Shown one piece after another: positions 32,120 to 40,246 of a stretch of 64,000 nucleotides of DNA. The position numbers and the translations under genes are program-made. Each line of letters opens with the position of its first letter. Position 1 is the stretch's first letter. The DNA is from Clostridia bacterium (GTDB lineage: Bacteria; Bacillota; Clostridia; Oscillospirales; Acutalibacteraceae). Where the stretch lies: positions 186,001 to 250,000 of the forward strand of contig CAAEIG010000081.1 of the NCBI GenBank assembly GCA_900755895.1, in the 5' to 3' direction. The notes beneath the pieces were generated by a model. That model ran no database searches. It was not told the DNA's origin and saw only the letters and a program-made list of their open reading frames with translations.

Positions 32120-32626
32120 TCAAGCTTTTTCCAAGACCTTCACGATTTCCCCAATGAACATCCGATGCAGGTCGTTCTTGGGATAGTTTTTATCCAGTAC
32201 TTCCTTGTCCAGGAAGCATTCTGCTTCCATATCCTGCCGGTAGAGCTTGCGGCAGATGAATACCAGCCTTGCTTGCTGGTAATAGGGAGCCGCCTCATCG
32301 AAGCAGGGGGTCAGACCGGTGGCAGCGTCCTTATCCACGTCCCGACCGGACTTGGTCCCGCAGAAGTTCAGGGCAGGGCGATAGTCCGGATCAAAGAAGC
32401 ACAGGGAATAATACTCGCTGTTTTCAATGAACTCCAAAGTGTAGCGCTGGGGCCGGACGTAAATGGTGGAGACATACTTGCCCCACAGCTCGCCCACCCC
32501 GCCCCAACTGGCGGTCATGGTGTTGTGCTTCTGCTGGTTCCCAGCGGTGATGAGCATCCAGTCCTTGTTGATGAGGGTGAAGGGATTATCCTTGAGTTCC
32601 TCCACGGAGATCTCTCGAAATGCCAT
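32120..32626 (-). CDS. flavin reductase-like FMN-binding split-barrel protein
   Basis: A 168-residue protein of the flavin reductase-like domain family. FTLINKDWMLITAG, NTMTASWGGVGELWGKYV and SLCFFDP with a following NFCGTKSGRD segment fit the FMN-binding split barrel. Such proteins reduce flavins or serve as electron-transfer flavoproteins in anaerobes. The start at 32626 follows AAAGGA at good spacing. It sits between ABC-F and a peptidase gene with no clear pathway link. Confidence 0.85.
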   Translation of the reverse strand: MAFREISVEELKDNPFTLINKDWMLITAGNQQKHNTMTASWGGVGELWGKYVSTIYVRPQRYTLEFIENSEYYSLCFFDPDYRPALNFCGTKSGRDVDKDAATGLTPCFDEAAPYYQQARLVFICRKLYRQDMEAECFLDKEVLDKNYPKNDLHRMFIGEIVKVLEKA

Positions 32627-32695
32627 AGAAATCATCCTTTCAAAAATGCTTGTTCCAGTTATGGTATGGCGTTTTGGTGGAAAGTATGCCGGATA

Positions 32696-34387
32696 TCACT
32701 CCACCAGATGCTCCTCCGTCCACTGGAAGGTGGCTTGGCACACGTCCTTGACGCAGCCTTGGTCAATGGGGGAGCGCAGGCCTACGGAGTGAGCCAGGTC
32801 CACAAAGGTCTTGGTGCCGCCCTGCTTTACAAAGGCCATATACTTGTCCCAGGCCTTTTCACGGTCCTCCAAGGACAGGGCGAAGTACTGCAGACTCATC
32901 ACCTGAGCCATGCAGTAGTCGATATAGTAGAAGGGATACAAGTAGATGTGCAACTGACGCTGCCAGCCTGCACCCCTGCTGTAGAAGGGCAGGTTGTCAA
33001 AATCGATATAGGGGCGATAGAGCTTCTCCAGCCGGAGCCAAGTTTCGTTGCGCTCTTGGGGAGTCATTTCGGGATGACGGTACACCTCTTCCTGGAAGTG
33101 ATCCACTAGGCAGCCGTAGGGGATGAACAGCAGAGCGTCCTCCGCGTGAGAGAGCTCATACTTGTCCGTCAGATCGCCGAAGAACAGGTGATGCCAAGGA
33201 GCGGTGAGGAACTCCATGCTCATGGAGTGAGTTTCCGCGCCCTCCATGGAGGGGCAGCGCAGAGCGTGAACAGGAACCGTCTTGCTTGCGATGAAATCGG
33301 CAAAGGCATGACCGGCTTCGTGGGTGAGCACATCTACGTCCCCGGAGGTGCCGTTAAAGTTGGAGAAGATGAAGGGGCAGCCGTAATCGGGCAGACTGGT
33401 GCAGTATCCGCCGGGAGCCTTGCCTTCCTTAGCCAGCACGTCAAACAGGTCGTTTTCAAACATCAGGTCGATGAATTCAGCAGTTTCCGAGGAGAGCTCC
33501 TGGTACATTTTCTTGCCAGCCGCCAGAATTTCCTCGGGAGTGCCCTGGGGAGTGGCGGAGCCATCTTTAAAGCTCAGGGCGTTGTCGTGGAATTTGAAAT
33601 CCTCAATGCCCAGACGTTTTGCCCGGCGTTCCTTGATTTTCACGGTGAGAGGAACCAGATCCCGGACCACCTGCTCCCGGAAGGAAGCGGCATCCTCGGG
33701 GGTGTAGCAGTTGCGCTGCCGCCGGATGGCGCCCAGTTCTACAAAGCTGTCAAAGCCCAGAGCCTTAGCCTGAGCAGTACGGTTCTTCACCAGCTTGTCG
33801 AAGAGTGCGTCAAACTGCTCCTGGTTCTCATCAAAGAAGGAGCCTTCTGCTTCTAGAGCTGCCCGACGAGTGGCACGGTCGGTGCTCTCCTTATAGGGTC
33901 CCAGCTGGGCCACGGTGACGGTCTTTCCTTGGAAGGGGATCTGAGCGCTGGCGTAGAGCTTTTGATACTCATTGGCCAAGCGGTTTTCCTCCTGCATCAG
34001 GGATACAATGGACTGAGCAAAGCCCTTTTCTTCCAGCTCCATGTTTTGGAACAGGAGCTCACCTAACTGCTGCTCCAGTTCTGCCCGATAGGGAGAGGCC
34101 AGCAGAGCTTGACGGAACTTTTGCATGGTTTCCTCCAGCAGGGGGGCCTGCTGGTCGTTGTAGTCATTCTCCTCCTCGTAGAAGGGGTCCCGGGTGTCCA
34201 CTGTGTGACGGATGGAGCACAGGGTGGCCTGAGTGGTCAGATGGGAGATCAGCGTCTCCAATTCCTTGTAGATCTCCAGTTGAGCCTTGGCGCTGTCTGC
34301 CTGATCCAAACGGGAGGCCAGGGCTTCCAGCTCCTTGGTGGCTGCAGGGTAATCCGGGCGGGTGTACTGCATTTCTGAGAATTTCAT
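32696..34387 (-). CDS. M3 family oligoendopeptidase
   Basis: A 563-residue cytoplasmic zinc peptidase. The HExxH motif is in DVLTHEAGHAFADF near residue 355, with the third ligand Glu in the following MEGAETHSMSMEFL segment. The N-terminal half is the helical M3 prodomain-like region. It degrades short peptides. It starts 43 bases after a TetR gene stop; common control is uncertain. Confidence 0.95.
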   Translation of the reverse strand: MKFSEMQYTRPDYPAATKELEALASRLDQADSAKAQLEIYKELETLISHLTTQATLCSIRHTVDTRDPFYEEENDYNDQQAPLLEETMQKFRQALLASPYRAELEQQLGELLFQNMELEEKGFAQSIVSLMQEENRLANEYQKLYASAQIPFQGKTVTVAQLGPYKESTDRATRRAALEAEGSFFDENQEQFDALFDKLVKNRTAQAKALGFDSFVELGAIRRQRNCYTPEDAASFREQVVRDLVPLTVKIKERRAKRLGIEDFKFHDNALSFKDGSATPQGTPEEILAAGKKMYQELSSETAEFIDLMFENDLFDVLAKEGKAPGGYCTSLPDYGCPFIFSNFNGTSGDVDVLTHEAGHAFADFIASKTVPVHALRCPSMEGAETHSMSMEFLTAPWHHLFFGDLTDKYELSHAEDALLFIPYGCLVDHFQEEVYRHPEMTPQERNETWLRLEKLYRPYIDFDNLPFYSRGAGWQRQLHIYLYPFYYIDYCMAQVMSLQYFALSLEDREKAWDKYMAFVKQGGTKTFVDLAHSVGLRSPIDQGCVKDVCQATFQWTEEHLVE

Positions 34388-34429
34388 AACAAATCTCCTT
34401 CCTGAAATGAAATGGAATATTGATTGATA

Positions 34430-35089
34430 TTATCCATGAGTTGGATTATTGTCAGCAGGGTGTGCCGGGCTTTGAGAGGGGGGCGTTCCTCGGAGGAAGT
34501 CCATGCCGTGGAGCATGATATTTTGCGCCATACGCGCCATTTCCTCCACAGAGGTGGTCATTCCCTCCTCCAGCCATTTTTGCAGCAGGCCGATATGACC
34601 GTTGCTCACAAAGGCGTAAAAGTATTCCAACTGCCGGGGGGAGGCTCCCCACAGGTGGTTGGAATAGGCGGCCAGACAGCTTTCCCAGCCAAGGGAAAGA
34701 AGCCGGACAGCAAAGGCTTTGTCGCCGTGCTCCCCCAGGGTAACGGTGCAGATATCCACGTTGTCTTTGAGGCACTGGTAGATTCCCGTCATGATCCGCA
34801 GCAGAGAGGGTTCCTCCATGCCCGCGTCTAAGGCGGCAGAGGAATCCCCTCCTGCATCCAGGAGGGGGTCTAGCGCTCGCTGGAAATCCTCAACCATGTC
34901 CTCCTCCAATTTGGCCAGCAGGTCGTAGATATCCACATAATGAGCGTAGAAGGTGCTGCGGTTGACCCCTGCCCGCTGGCAGAGTTCCTTGACAGTGATG
35001 TGCTGGATGGGCTTTTCTACCAACAGCGCGGTAAAGGCTTGGCGGATCAGGGATTCGGTGACCCGGGGATGATGGCCGGTGTCTTTCAC
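34430..35089 (-). CDS. TetR-family transcriptional regulator
   Basis: A 219-residue regulator. The N-terminal helix-turn-helix reads RVTESLIRQAFTALLVEK, then ITVKELCQRAGVNRSTFYAHY, the TetR signature. The C-terminal ligand domain resembles the Firmicute type with a helical fluffy tail. I place the start at the GTG 35089 (AGAAAGGAG upstream). It may regulate the downstream M3 peptidase or the divergent acetyltransferase; no operator is obvious. Confidence 0.88.
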   Translation of the reverse strand: MKDTGHHPRVTESLIRQAFTALLVEKPIQHITVKELCQRAGVNRSTFYAHYVDIYDLLAKLEEDMVEDFQRALDPLLDAGGDSSAALDAGMEEPSLLRIMTGIYQCLKDNVDICTVTLGEHGDKAFAVRLLSLGWESCLAAYSNHLWGASPRQLEYFYAFVSNGHIGLLQKWLEEGMTTSVEEMARMAQNIMLHGMDFLRGTPPSQSPAHPADNNPTHG

Positions 35090-35207
35090 ATCGGGCTCCT
35101 TTCTCCGCAGGGCGGCGTTTGATGCTGTGACCACCATTATAATATAAGAAGGAGGAAAGCGCAAGGAAGCAATACCGCAATTTTCCCCAGAACACGCCGG
35201 GGCTGCC

Positions 35208-35236
35208 TTGCACCGGAGGGGAAAGGGTGCTATACT
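35208..35236 (+). promoter_or_regulatory. acetyltransferase promoter
   Basis: -35 TTGCAC (35208-35213), 17-base spacer, -10 TATACT (35231-35236), 40 bases before the start codon. Confidence 0.7.
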
Positions 35237-35275
35237 GAAGGCACATTACAGCTGCTGCAGAAAGGCGGTCATATC

Positions 35276-35932
35276 ATGGGAGAAGAAGAACGGATTTTTC
35301 AAGGCATTGTGTTCTGCCCCGGGGACCCGGAGCTGCGTGCCATCAAGCTGCGCACGCACAATTTGAACGTGGAGTATAACCAAACCTTTGAGGATGAGAC
35401 GGAAAAGCGTGCAGAGCTTCTCTCCCAGATGGTGGGCGAGATGGGGGAGAACAGCTTCATCCAGGGGCCGGTTTACTTCCACTATGGAAAGCACACGAAG
35501 ATTGGTAAGAAGTTTTTCGGAAACTTCAATTTGACCATCCAGGATGACGGGGAGGTCACCATTGGGGACCGGTGTAATTTTGGGCCTGGTGTCACCATTG
35601 TCACTCCCATTCACCCCATGATTCCAGAGGAGCGCAATGCGCTGCTCTCCCTGGAGGGAAAGCCGGTTCGCCTGTGCTATGCAAAACCGGTGCATATTGG
35701 CAGTGATGTGTGGCTGGGAGCCAACGTGGTGGTGTGCCCCGGTGTGACTATTGGGGACGGCTGTGTAATTGGCGCCGGAGCGGTGGTTACCAGGGATGTG
35801 CCTCCTCGGACCTTTGCGGCGGGGAATCCCTGCCGGGTGATTCGGGAGATCACCGAGGCGGACAGCATGCGCCACAAGCCGGAGATCCTGGCGGACTTCA
35901 CAGTGCCGGAGAACTTTGAGGGATTGTACTGA
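35276..35932 (+). CDS. sugar O-acetyltransferase (maltose/galactoside acetyltransferase family)
   Basis: A 218-residue left-handed beta-helix acetyltransferase. Hexapeptide repeats run from about residue 70. TPIHPMIPEERN contains the catalytic His, and GAGAVVTRDVPPRTFAAGNPCRVIREI is the typical C-terminal part that binds acetyl-CoA. It acetylates simple sugars in the cytoplasm, possibly for detoxification. Own promoter, followed by a terminator. Confidence 0.92.
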   Translation: MGEEERIFQGIVFCPGDPELRAIKLRTHNLNVEYNQTFEDETEKRAELLSQMVGEMGENSFIQGPVYFHYGKHTKIGKKFFGNFNLTIQDDGEVTIGDRCNFGPGVTIVTPIHPMIPEERNALLSLEGKPVRLCYAKPVHIGSDVWLGANVVVCPGVTIGDGCVIGAGAVVTRDVPPRTFAAGNPCRVIREITEADSMRHKPEILADFTVPENFEGLY

Positions 35933-35953
35933 ACATTTCAAGACAAAAGGTAA

Positions 35954-35985
35954 GGGACCGCCTTGGGAGGAGGCGGTCCCTTTTA
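35954..35985 (+). terminator. acetyltransferase terminator
   Basis: GGGACCGCC pairs with GGCGGTCCC around a 9-base loop, followed by T4. Confidence 0.88.
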
Positions 35986-36192
35986 GAGGAAGTAAGGAGA
36001 TAAAATGAGGATGTAATGAAAAAGATTTTGTCCTGCATCAATTAAGATGCGATGACCTTTTTGAGGCCTGTGGTCTATTTCCTGACCACGCTTAAAGAAT
36101 ACCGGTGCAATGTGAAGTTTCTTTGAAGATTTCGGGAAGCTTTTCTAAAGATCCTGTGACTGAAAGCGAGGCGGGCCCGGAGGTTTCCGCTC

Positions 36193-36222
36193 TTGACAAC
36201 CCCCCTGGGAACATGGTAAACT
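36193..36222 (+). promoter_or_regulatory. promoter of the riboswitch-decarboxylase unit
   Basis: TTGACA (36193-36198), 18-base spacer, TAAACT (36217-36222), just before the yybP-ykoY-like leader. Upstream of it, 35990-36190 shows no gene or structure I can name. Confidence 0.72.
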
Positions 36223-36231
36223 TACAGTCGA

Positions 36232-36325
36232 TGTGGGGGAGTAGCCGGCATGCAGTGATGTAGCTAAATCAACACCCTGGGTTTTTGTGACCCTGGTTTA
36301 GCTTGAAACGGCGAGACCTATGCTT
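36232..36325 (+). promoter_or_regulatory. yybP-ykoY family (Mn2+) riboswitch
   Basis: The leader has the conserved GGGGAGTAG (36235-36243) at its 5' side and GAAACGGCGAGACC near its 3' side, separated by a stem (AGCTAAA with TTTAGCT). This is the yybP-ykoY layout of two conserved internal loops facing each other. UGUGGG near 36236 can pair with CCUAUG near 36317 to form P1. That uses bases of the following terminator stem, so Mn2+ binding would favour read-through. Confidence 0.75.
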
Positions 36326-36347
36326 TCGGGCATAGGTCTCTTTTTTT
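36313..36347 (+). terminator. riboswitch expression-platform terminator
   Basis: GAGACCTATGC (36313-36323) pairs perfectly with GCATAGGTCTC (36330-36340), followed by T7. The left arm overlaps the 3' part of the riboswitch. Confidence 0.9.
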
Positions 36348-36416
36348 ATCCGTTAAACAGCGGAATACCGGCCAATCCTCTGCGGGAGAGAAGAGAATTG
36401 TTATATAAAAGGAAGG

Positions 36417-37556
36417 ATGAAGGAAACAATGGAATTTTTGTGGGAAGGTCTGCTGTCCATCACATGGCAGCAGGCGGTCATGTATGTGGTGGGCGCAGTG
36501 CTCATCTGGCTGGCCATCAAAAAGGAGTATGAACCCACTCTGCTGCTGCCCATGGGCTTTGGCGCTATTCTGGTGAACCTGCCCAGTTCCGGCGTGCTCA
36601 ACCAGATGATGGAGGGGGCCGGTGAGACCCACGGCATCATCCAATGGCTGTTCGAGGTGGGCATTGAGACCTCCGAGGCGTTCCCGCTGCTGTTGTTCAT
36701 CGGCATTGGCGCCATGATCGACTTCGGTCCCCTGCTGTCCAACCCGAAGATGTTCCTCTTTGGCGCAGCTGCCCAGTTCGGTATCTTCATGACTATCGTG
36801 CTGGCTGCCCTGTTGGGCTTTGAGCTGAAGGATGCCGCTTCCATCGGCATCATCGGCGCAGCTGACGGCCCCACCTCCATTCTGGTTTCTCAGGTGTTGG
36901 GCTCCAACTATATTGGGCCCATCGCTGTGGCTGCTTATTCTTATATGGCCTTGGTGCCCATCATTCAGCCTGCTGCTATCAAGCTGGTGACCACCAAGAA
37001 GGAGCGCGCCATCAAGATGGAGTATCGCCCCAATGCTGTCACCAAGACCACCCGCATTCTGTTCCCCATCATGGTCACCTTTGTGGCTGGCCTGGTGGCT
37101 CCTGCTTCCGTCTCTCTGGTTGGCTTCCTGATGTTCGGCAACCTGATTCGGGAGTGCGGCGTGCTCAACCGGCTCTCTGAGACTGCTCAGAACGACCTGG
37201 CCAACTTGGTCACCCTGCTGCTGGGCATCACCATTGCCTTCTCCATGCGCGCTGAGGAGTTTGTCAAGCTGCAGACTCTGATGATTATGGCTCTGGGCCT
37301 GGTGGCGTTCGTTTTCGACACTGTTGCAGGCGTTATCTTTGCAAAGATCCTCAACATCTTCAGCCGCACCAAGATCAATCCCATGGTGGGGGCTGCTGGT
37401 ATCTCTGCATTCCCCATGTCCGCTCGGATTGTGGAAAAGATGGGTATTGCCGCCAACAATCAGAACCACCTGCTGATGCATGCTGTGGGCGCCAATGTGT
37501 CCGGTCAGATCGCTTCCGCAGTGGCTGGCGGTATCGTTCTGGGATTCTTCATGTAA
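36417..37556 (+). CDS. Na+-translocating decarboxylase beta subunit (OadB/GcdB/MmdB type)
   Basis: A 379-residue integral membrane protein, the ion-pumping subunit of biotin-dependent decarboxylases (oxaloacetate, glutaconyl-CoA or methylmalonyl-CoA). The GIIGAADGPTSI segment contains the conserved Asp of the Na+ path, and NPMVGAAGISAFPMSARI is the second conserved re-entrant region. About 9-11 helices. An alternative ATG 12 bases downstream (36429) also has a ribosome site. No alpha (carboxyltransferase) or biotin-carrier gene is present nearby. Transcription passes through the Mn2+-riboswitch terminator. Confidence 0.93.
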   Translation: MKETMEFLWEGLLSITWQQAVMYVVGAVLIWLAIKKEYEPTLLLPMGFGAILVNLPSSGVLNQMMEGAGETHGIIQWLFEVGIETSEAFPLLLFIGIGAMIDFGPLLSNPKMFLFGAAAQFGIFMTIVLAALLGFELKDAASIGIIGAADGPTSILVSQVLGSNYIGPIAVAAYSYMALVPIIQPAAIKLVTTKKERAIKMEYRPNAVTKTTRILFPIMVTFVAGLVAPASVSLVGFLMFGNLIRECGVLNRLSETAQNDLANLVTLLLGITIAFSMRAEEFVKLQTLMIMALGLVAFVFDTVAGVIFAKILNIFSRTKINPMVGAAGISAFPMSARIVEKMGIAANNQNHLLMHAVGANVSGQIASAVAGGIVLGFFM

Positions 37557-37675
37557 GACGGAAGCGTTTCCGTCAAACGCATCTCTGCGCTGTTCAGATT
37601 TTACGGGCGGAGCAGTGATGAAAGCTGTTGTGAAATTGACCGTTACGGTTTATTGTATATGGAAGGAGCAACAAG

Positions 37676-37816
37676 ATGACCTCTGAATATTGGGCAATTG
37701 TGGAGCAAGCCCTGGGCATCATGGGCAAGGGGATGCTGGGCATCTTCGTGGTGATTGTTGTAATCGCGCTGCTGGTGTTCGCGCTGACCAAGATCACCTC
37801 CAAAAAGAACTCTTAA
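37676..37816 (+). CDS. 46-residue membrane subunit, OadG/MmdE-like
   Basis: A short protein MTSEYWAIVEQALGIMGKG continuing into one hydrophobic helix (about residues 20-38) and a Lys-rich end (KITSKKNS). It follows GAAGGAG at 37661 and the decarboxylase beta gene by 119 bases. Small single-helix subunits (OadG/GcdD/MmdE) stabilise these pumps, and the N-terminal helix before the membrane segment fits. Too short for family certainty. Terminator follows. Confidence 0.7.
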   Translation: MTSEYWAIVEQALGIMGKGMLGIFVVIVVIALLVFALTKITSKKNS

Positions 37817-37833
37817 AGTTTATTAAAAACAGA

Positions 37834-37861
37834 GAGCGGGCCTTCGGGTCCGCTTTTTTTT
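37834..37861 (+). terminator. terminator of the decarboxylase unit
   Basis: GCGGGCC-TTCG-GGTCCGC followed by T8: a UUCG-capped intrinsic terminator. Confidence 0.93.
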
Positions 37862-37882
37862 GTAATGTAAAGTAAAATATAA

Positions 37883-37911
37883 TTGACTTTTTGAATGATA
37901 AAGTATACAAT
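37883..37911 (+). promoter_or_regulatory. promoter of the XRE/membrane-protein operon
   Basis: TTGACT (37883-37888), 17-base spacer, TACAAT (37906-37911). Confidence 0.72.
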
Positions 37912-37972
37912 AGCTTTGCGGAATTCAGAAAATGGTGTTCGGAGAGTGGGAGTTCAAGGGGGAGGCAATGCC

Positions 37973-38170
37973 ATGGGAAGGAACTTGAAAATGAAGGCTG
38001 CCCGTGCGGCTCTGGAGCTAACCCAGCAGGATCTGGCGGAAAGGGTGGGAGTCACCCGCCAAACGATTGTAGCCATTGAACGAGGGGATTACAATCCCAC
38101 CATCAAACTTTGTGTTCAAATCTGCAAGGCTTTGGGTAAAACCTTGGATGAACTCTTTTGGGAAGAGTAG
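37973..38170 (+). CDS. small XRE-family helix-turn-helix regulator
   Basis: A 65-residue protein consisting of one Cro/C1 helix-turn-helix: LELTQQDLAERVGVTRQTIVAIERGDYNPT. This is the YgzD/Xre-like short type common in Firmicutes. The ATG 37973 follows GGGGGAGG. It is paired with a membrane protein gene 13 bases downstream, a frequent arrangement in which the regulator controls its partner. Confidence 0.88.
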   Translation: MGRNLKMKAARAALELTQQDLAERVGVTRQTIVAIERGDYNPTIKLCVQICKALGKTLDELFWEE

Positions 38171-38183
38171 AGGAGTGTGTGTA

Positions 38184-38633
38184 ATGAGCAAGCAATGGAA
38201 TTTGGATGAGCGGCAGCTTTGGCAACGGGGGAACGTGTTCAAGCATGTCCTGATTTACTTTATTGTTGCTTTGGCTGCAGAGGCTGTTTGCCAGAACCTG
38301 GAGTTGCGGTGGGCAGAGTCCGGCTGGGAGATGATCCTTGTTCTATGGGGAGGCATTACCCTATGTTGGTGGGAATATATCCTCCGGGATATCCGGCCCA
38401 TGGGCAAGAGGCAAAACCGTTTTTTTCTGGTCATGGGTATCTGCGGGGCCTGTATTCTGTTTTTATCTGTTAGTCTTGTGATGTCTGGACAAGGGGAGGG
38501 CTTGGTGCAGGACGCCATGCTTTCCCAGCGGGGAGCAATTGCTCTTGTGGGGCTCATGATGATCAGTATTTTAGGGGCCAATCTGGGGAAGACCCTGCTG
38601 GAAAAGCGCAAGATTCAGGAGGATGAGGATTGA
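38184..38633 (+). CDS. four-helix membrane protein, partner of the XRE regulator
   Basis: A 149-residue protein beginning MSKQWNLDERQLWQRGNVFK, then four hydrophobic segments (about 20-40, 47-64, 78-100, 113-133) and a charged tail. This matches small membrane proteins of the DUF6773/DUF2178-like sort found behind short XRE genes. Function unknown; co-transcription with the regulator is clear from spacing. Confidence 0.75.
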   Translation: MSKQWNLDERQLWQRGNVFKHVLIYFIVALAAEAVCQNLELRWAESGWEMILVLWGGITLCWWEYILRDIRPMGKRQNRFFLVMGICGACILFLSVSLVMSGQGEGLVQDAMLSQRGAIALVGLMMISILGANLGKTLLEKRKIQEDED

Positions 38634-38730
38634 TTTTGCAGCAGGACGCTATCGTTCTTGCAAAAATTACTTTTCATCCCCATCAAGACCTGCTATAATA
38701 GAGGACAGTTTGAAAGAAGGGGGAACCTTT

Positions 38731-39732
38731 ATGACCATCCTGCCGGAACACTATCAACCTGCCCTGGGTCTGTATGAAACCCAGAAGGCTATCGGCTTGA
38801 TCAAGAATATCTTCCAAGTGAAGCTCTGCGCTGCTCTGCATCTAAAGCGTGTGACTGCGCCGTTGTTTGTGGACCCTTCTACGGGTCTCAACGACGACCT
38901 TAACGGCGTGGAGCGGCCCGTTAGCTTTGATATCCCTGCTGTGGGCATCGAAGGCCAGGTAGTGCATTCTCTGGCTAAGTGGAAGCGCTTGGCTCTTCAC
39001 GATTACAATTTCTATGTGGGAAACGGTCTGGTGACCGATATGAACGCCATTCGCCGGGATGAGGAGCTGGACAATCTCCACTCCATCTACGTGGACCAGT
39101 GGGACTGGGAGAAGGTCATTGACGAGAGCACCCGCAACGAGGAATACTTAAAGGACACGGTCCGTCGCATTGTCAGTGCTATCTGCGGTACGTTGGATGA
39201 GCTGAAATGGCAGTTTTCCAACTTGTCCACGGAGCTGTGCCGCGACGTGTATTTTATCAAAGCTCAGGAGCTAGAGGACCGGTATCCTGACAAGACGCCC
39301 AAGGAGCGGGAGCAGCTCATTGTCAAGGAGCATGGCACGGTGTTTATTCAGCAGATCGGCGGAAAGCTGAAGAGTGGTCAGCCTCATGATGGCCGGGCGC
39401 CGGACTATGATGATTGGTCCTTGAACGGTGACCTGCTCTTCTGGCACGAGACCCTGGGTCTGGCTTTGGAGATCAGCAGCATGGGAATCCGTGTGGATCC
39501 GGAGTCTCTGGATCGGCAGTTGACTCTGGCGGGCTGCGACTCCCGCCGGGAGCTGCCCTTCCATAAGATGCTTCTGAATGGCCAGCTGCCCTTGACCATT
39601 GGTGGAGGTATTGGCCAGAGTCGGCTGTGTATGTTGTTGTTGGGCAAGGCGCACATTGGTGAAGTGCAGGCTTCTCTGTGGGACGAGGAGACTAAGCGCG
39701 TTTGCAAAGATGCCGGAATCGTCCTGCTGTGA
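38731..39732 (+). CDS. asnA: aspartate-ammonia ligase
   Basis: Ammonia-dependent asparagine synthetase, 333 residues, class II aaRS-like fold. YETQKAIGLIKNIFQ, VERPVSFD, LHSIYVDQWDWEKVI and TIGGGIGQSRLCMLLL are family hallmarks. The start at 38731 is internal to a longer frame and follows GAAGGGGG. A TGCTATAAT -10 element lies at 38691-38699. Adds to the ammonia/amide theme of the region but is unlinked to the nitrogen operon. Confidence 0.96.
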   Translation: MTILPEHYQPALGLYETQKAIGLIKNIFQVKLCAALHLKRVTAPLFVDPSTGLNDDLNGVERPVSFDIPAVGIEGQVVHSLAKWKRLALHDYNFYVGNGLVTDMNAIRRDEELDNLHSIYVDQWDWEKVIDESTRNEEYLKDTVRRIVSAICGTLDELKWQFSNLSTELCRDVYFIKAQELEDRYPDKTPKEREQLIVKEHGTVFIQQIGGKLKSGQPHDGRAPDYDDWSLNGDLLFWHETLGLALEISSMGIRVDPESLDRQLTLAGCDSRRELPFHKMLLNGQLPLTIGGGIGQSRLCMLLLGKAHIGEVQASLWDEETKRVCKDAGIVLL

Positions 39733-39741
39733 GGTGAGGTC

Positions 39742-40185
39742 GTGAAGAGTTTTCTCAAAACATATTGGTTAGAAGTGCTGCTCTTTGCCGTGGGTCTGGT
39801 TGGCGCTTTGATTGCCTTCCCATTTTTGCCCCAGAGCATTCCACTGCAATGGCGGGATGGGGAAATTGTCACCAATGGGCCGAAATGGATTTTGGTTTTG
39901 GTGCCGGTGATCCAGCTGGCGGTGACAGTGGCGTTCCATTGGTGGATCAAGGCATCTCTGGATAAGTTCCCGGCAGTGGGTACCACCCTTTCCGGCGTTG
40001 AGCGCCTTTTGCCGTTGGTTCTTGCCGCAGTGATCCTCACCTGTGAGCTTTGTTCCATGCTGGCTGCTTGGGGAGTTTCGGTACGGCTGGAATTGGTTCT
40101 TGTGGTGGAACTGTTGCTGGTGCCCATTGTGATCATCGGATTTGTGGCTGCAAAGATCCTGGGGAATATCGGCAATATCAAATAA
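39742..40185 (+). CDS. DUF1648-domain membrane protein
   Basis: A 147-residue membrane protein with four hydrophobic segments. FPFLPQSIPLQWRDGEIVTNGPKW after the first helix is the DUF1648 signature, seen in SdpI-like immunity and growth-factor membrane proteins. GTG start after GAGGTGAGG, 9 bases behind asnA, so probably co-transcribed. Function unknown. Confidence 0.82.
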   Translation: MKSFLKTYWLEVLLFAVGLVGALIAFPFLPQSIPLQWRDGEIVTNGPKWILVLVPVIQLAVTVAFHWWIKASLDKFPAVGTTLSGVERLLPLVLAAVILTCELCSMLAAWGVSVRLELVLVVELLLVPIVIIGFVAAKILGNIGNIK

Positions 40186-40201
40186 GAAAGAACGGATCAT
40201 A

Positions 40202-40235
40202 AAAAGGGACTGCCGCGGTTACGGCAGTCCCTTTT
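40202..40235. terminator. bidirectional terminator
   Basis: AAAAGGGACTGCCG pairs with CGGCAGTCCCTTTT. It serves asnA-DUF1648 and the convergent patatin gene. Confidence 0.92.
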
Positions 40236-40246
40236 GTGCATGGGGT

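Noticed and set aside
37618..37686. 22-codon frame overlapping the start of the 46-residue membrane protein
   Set aside because: It has a passable ribosome site but no family signal; translational coupling leader is possible but unsupported.
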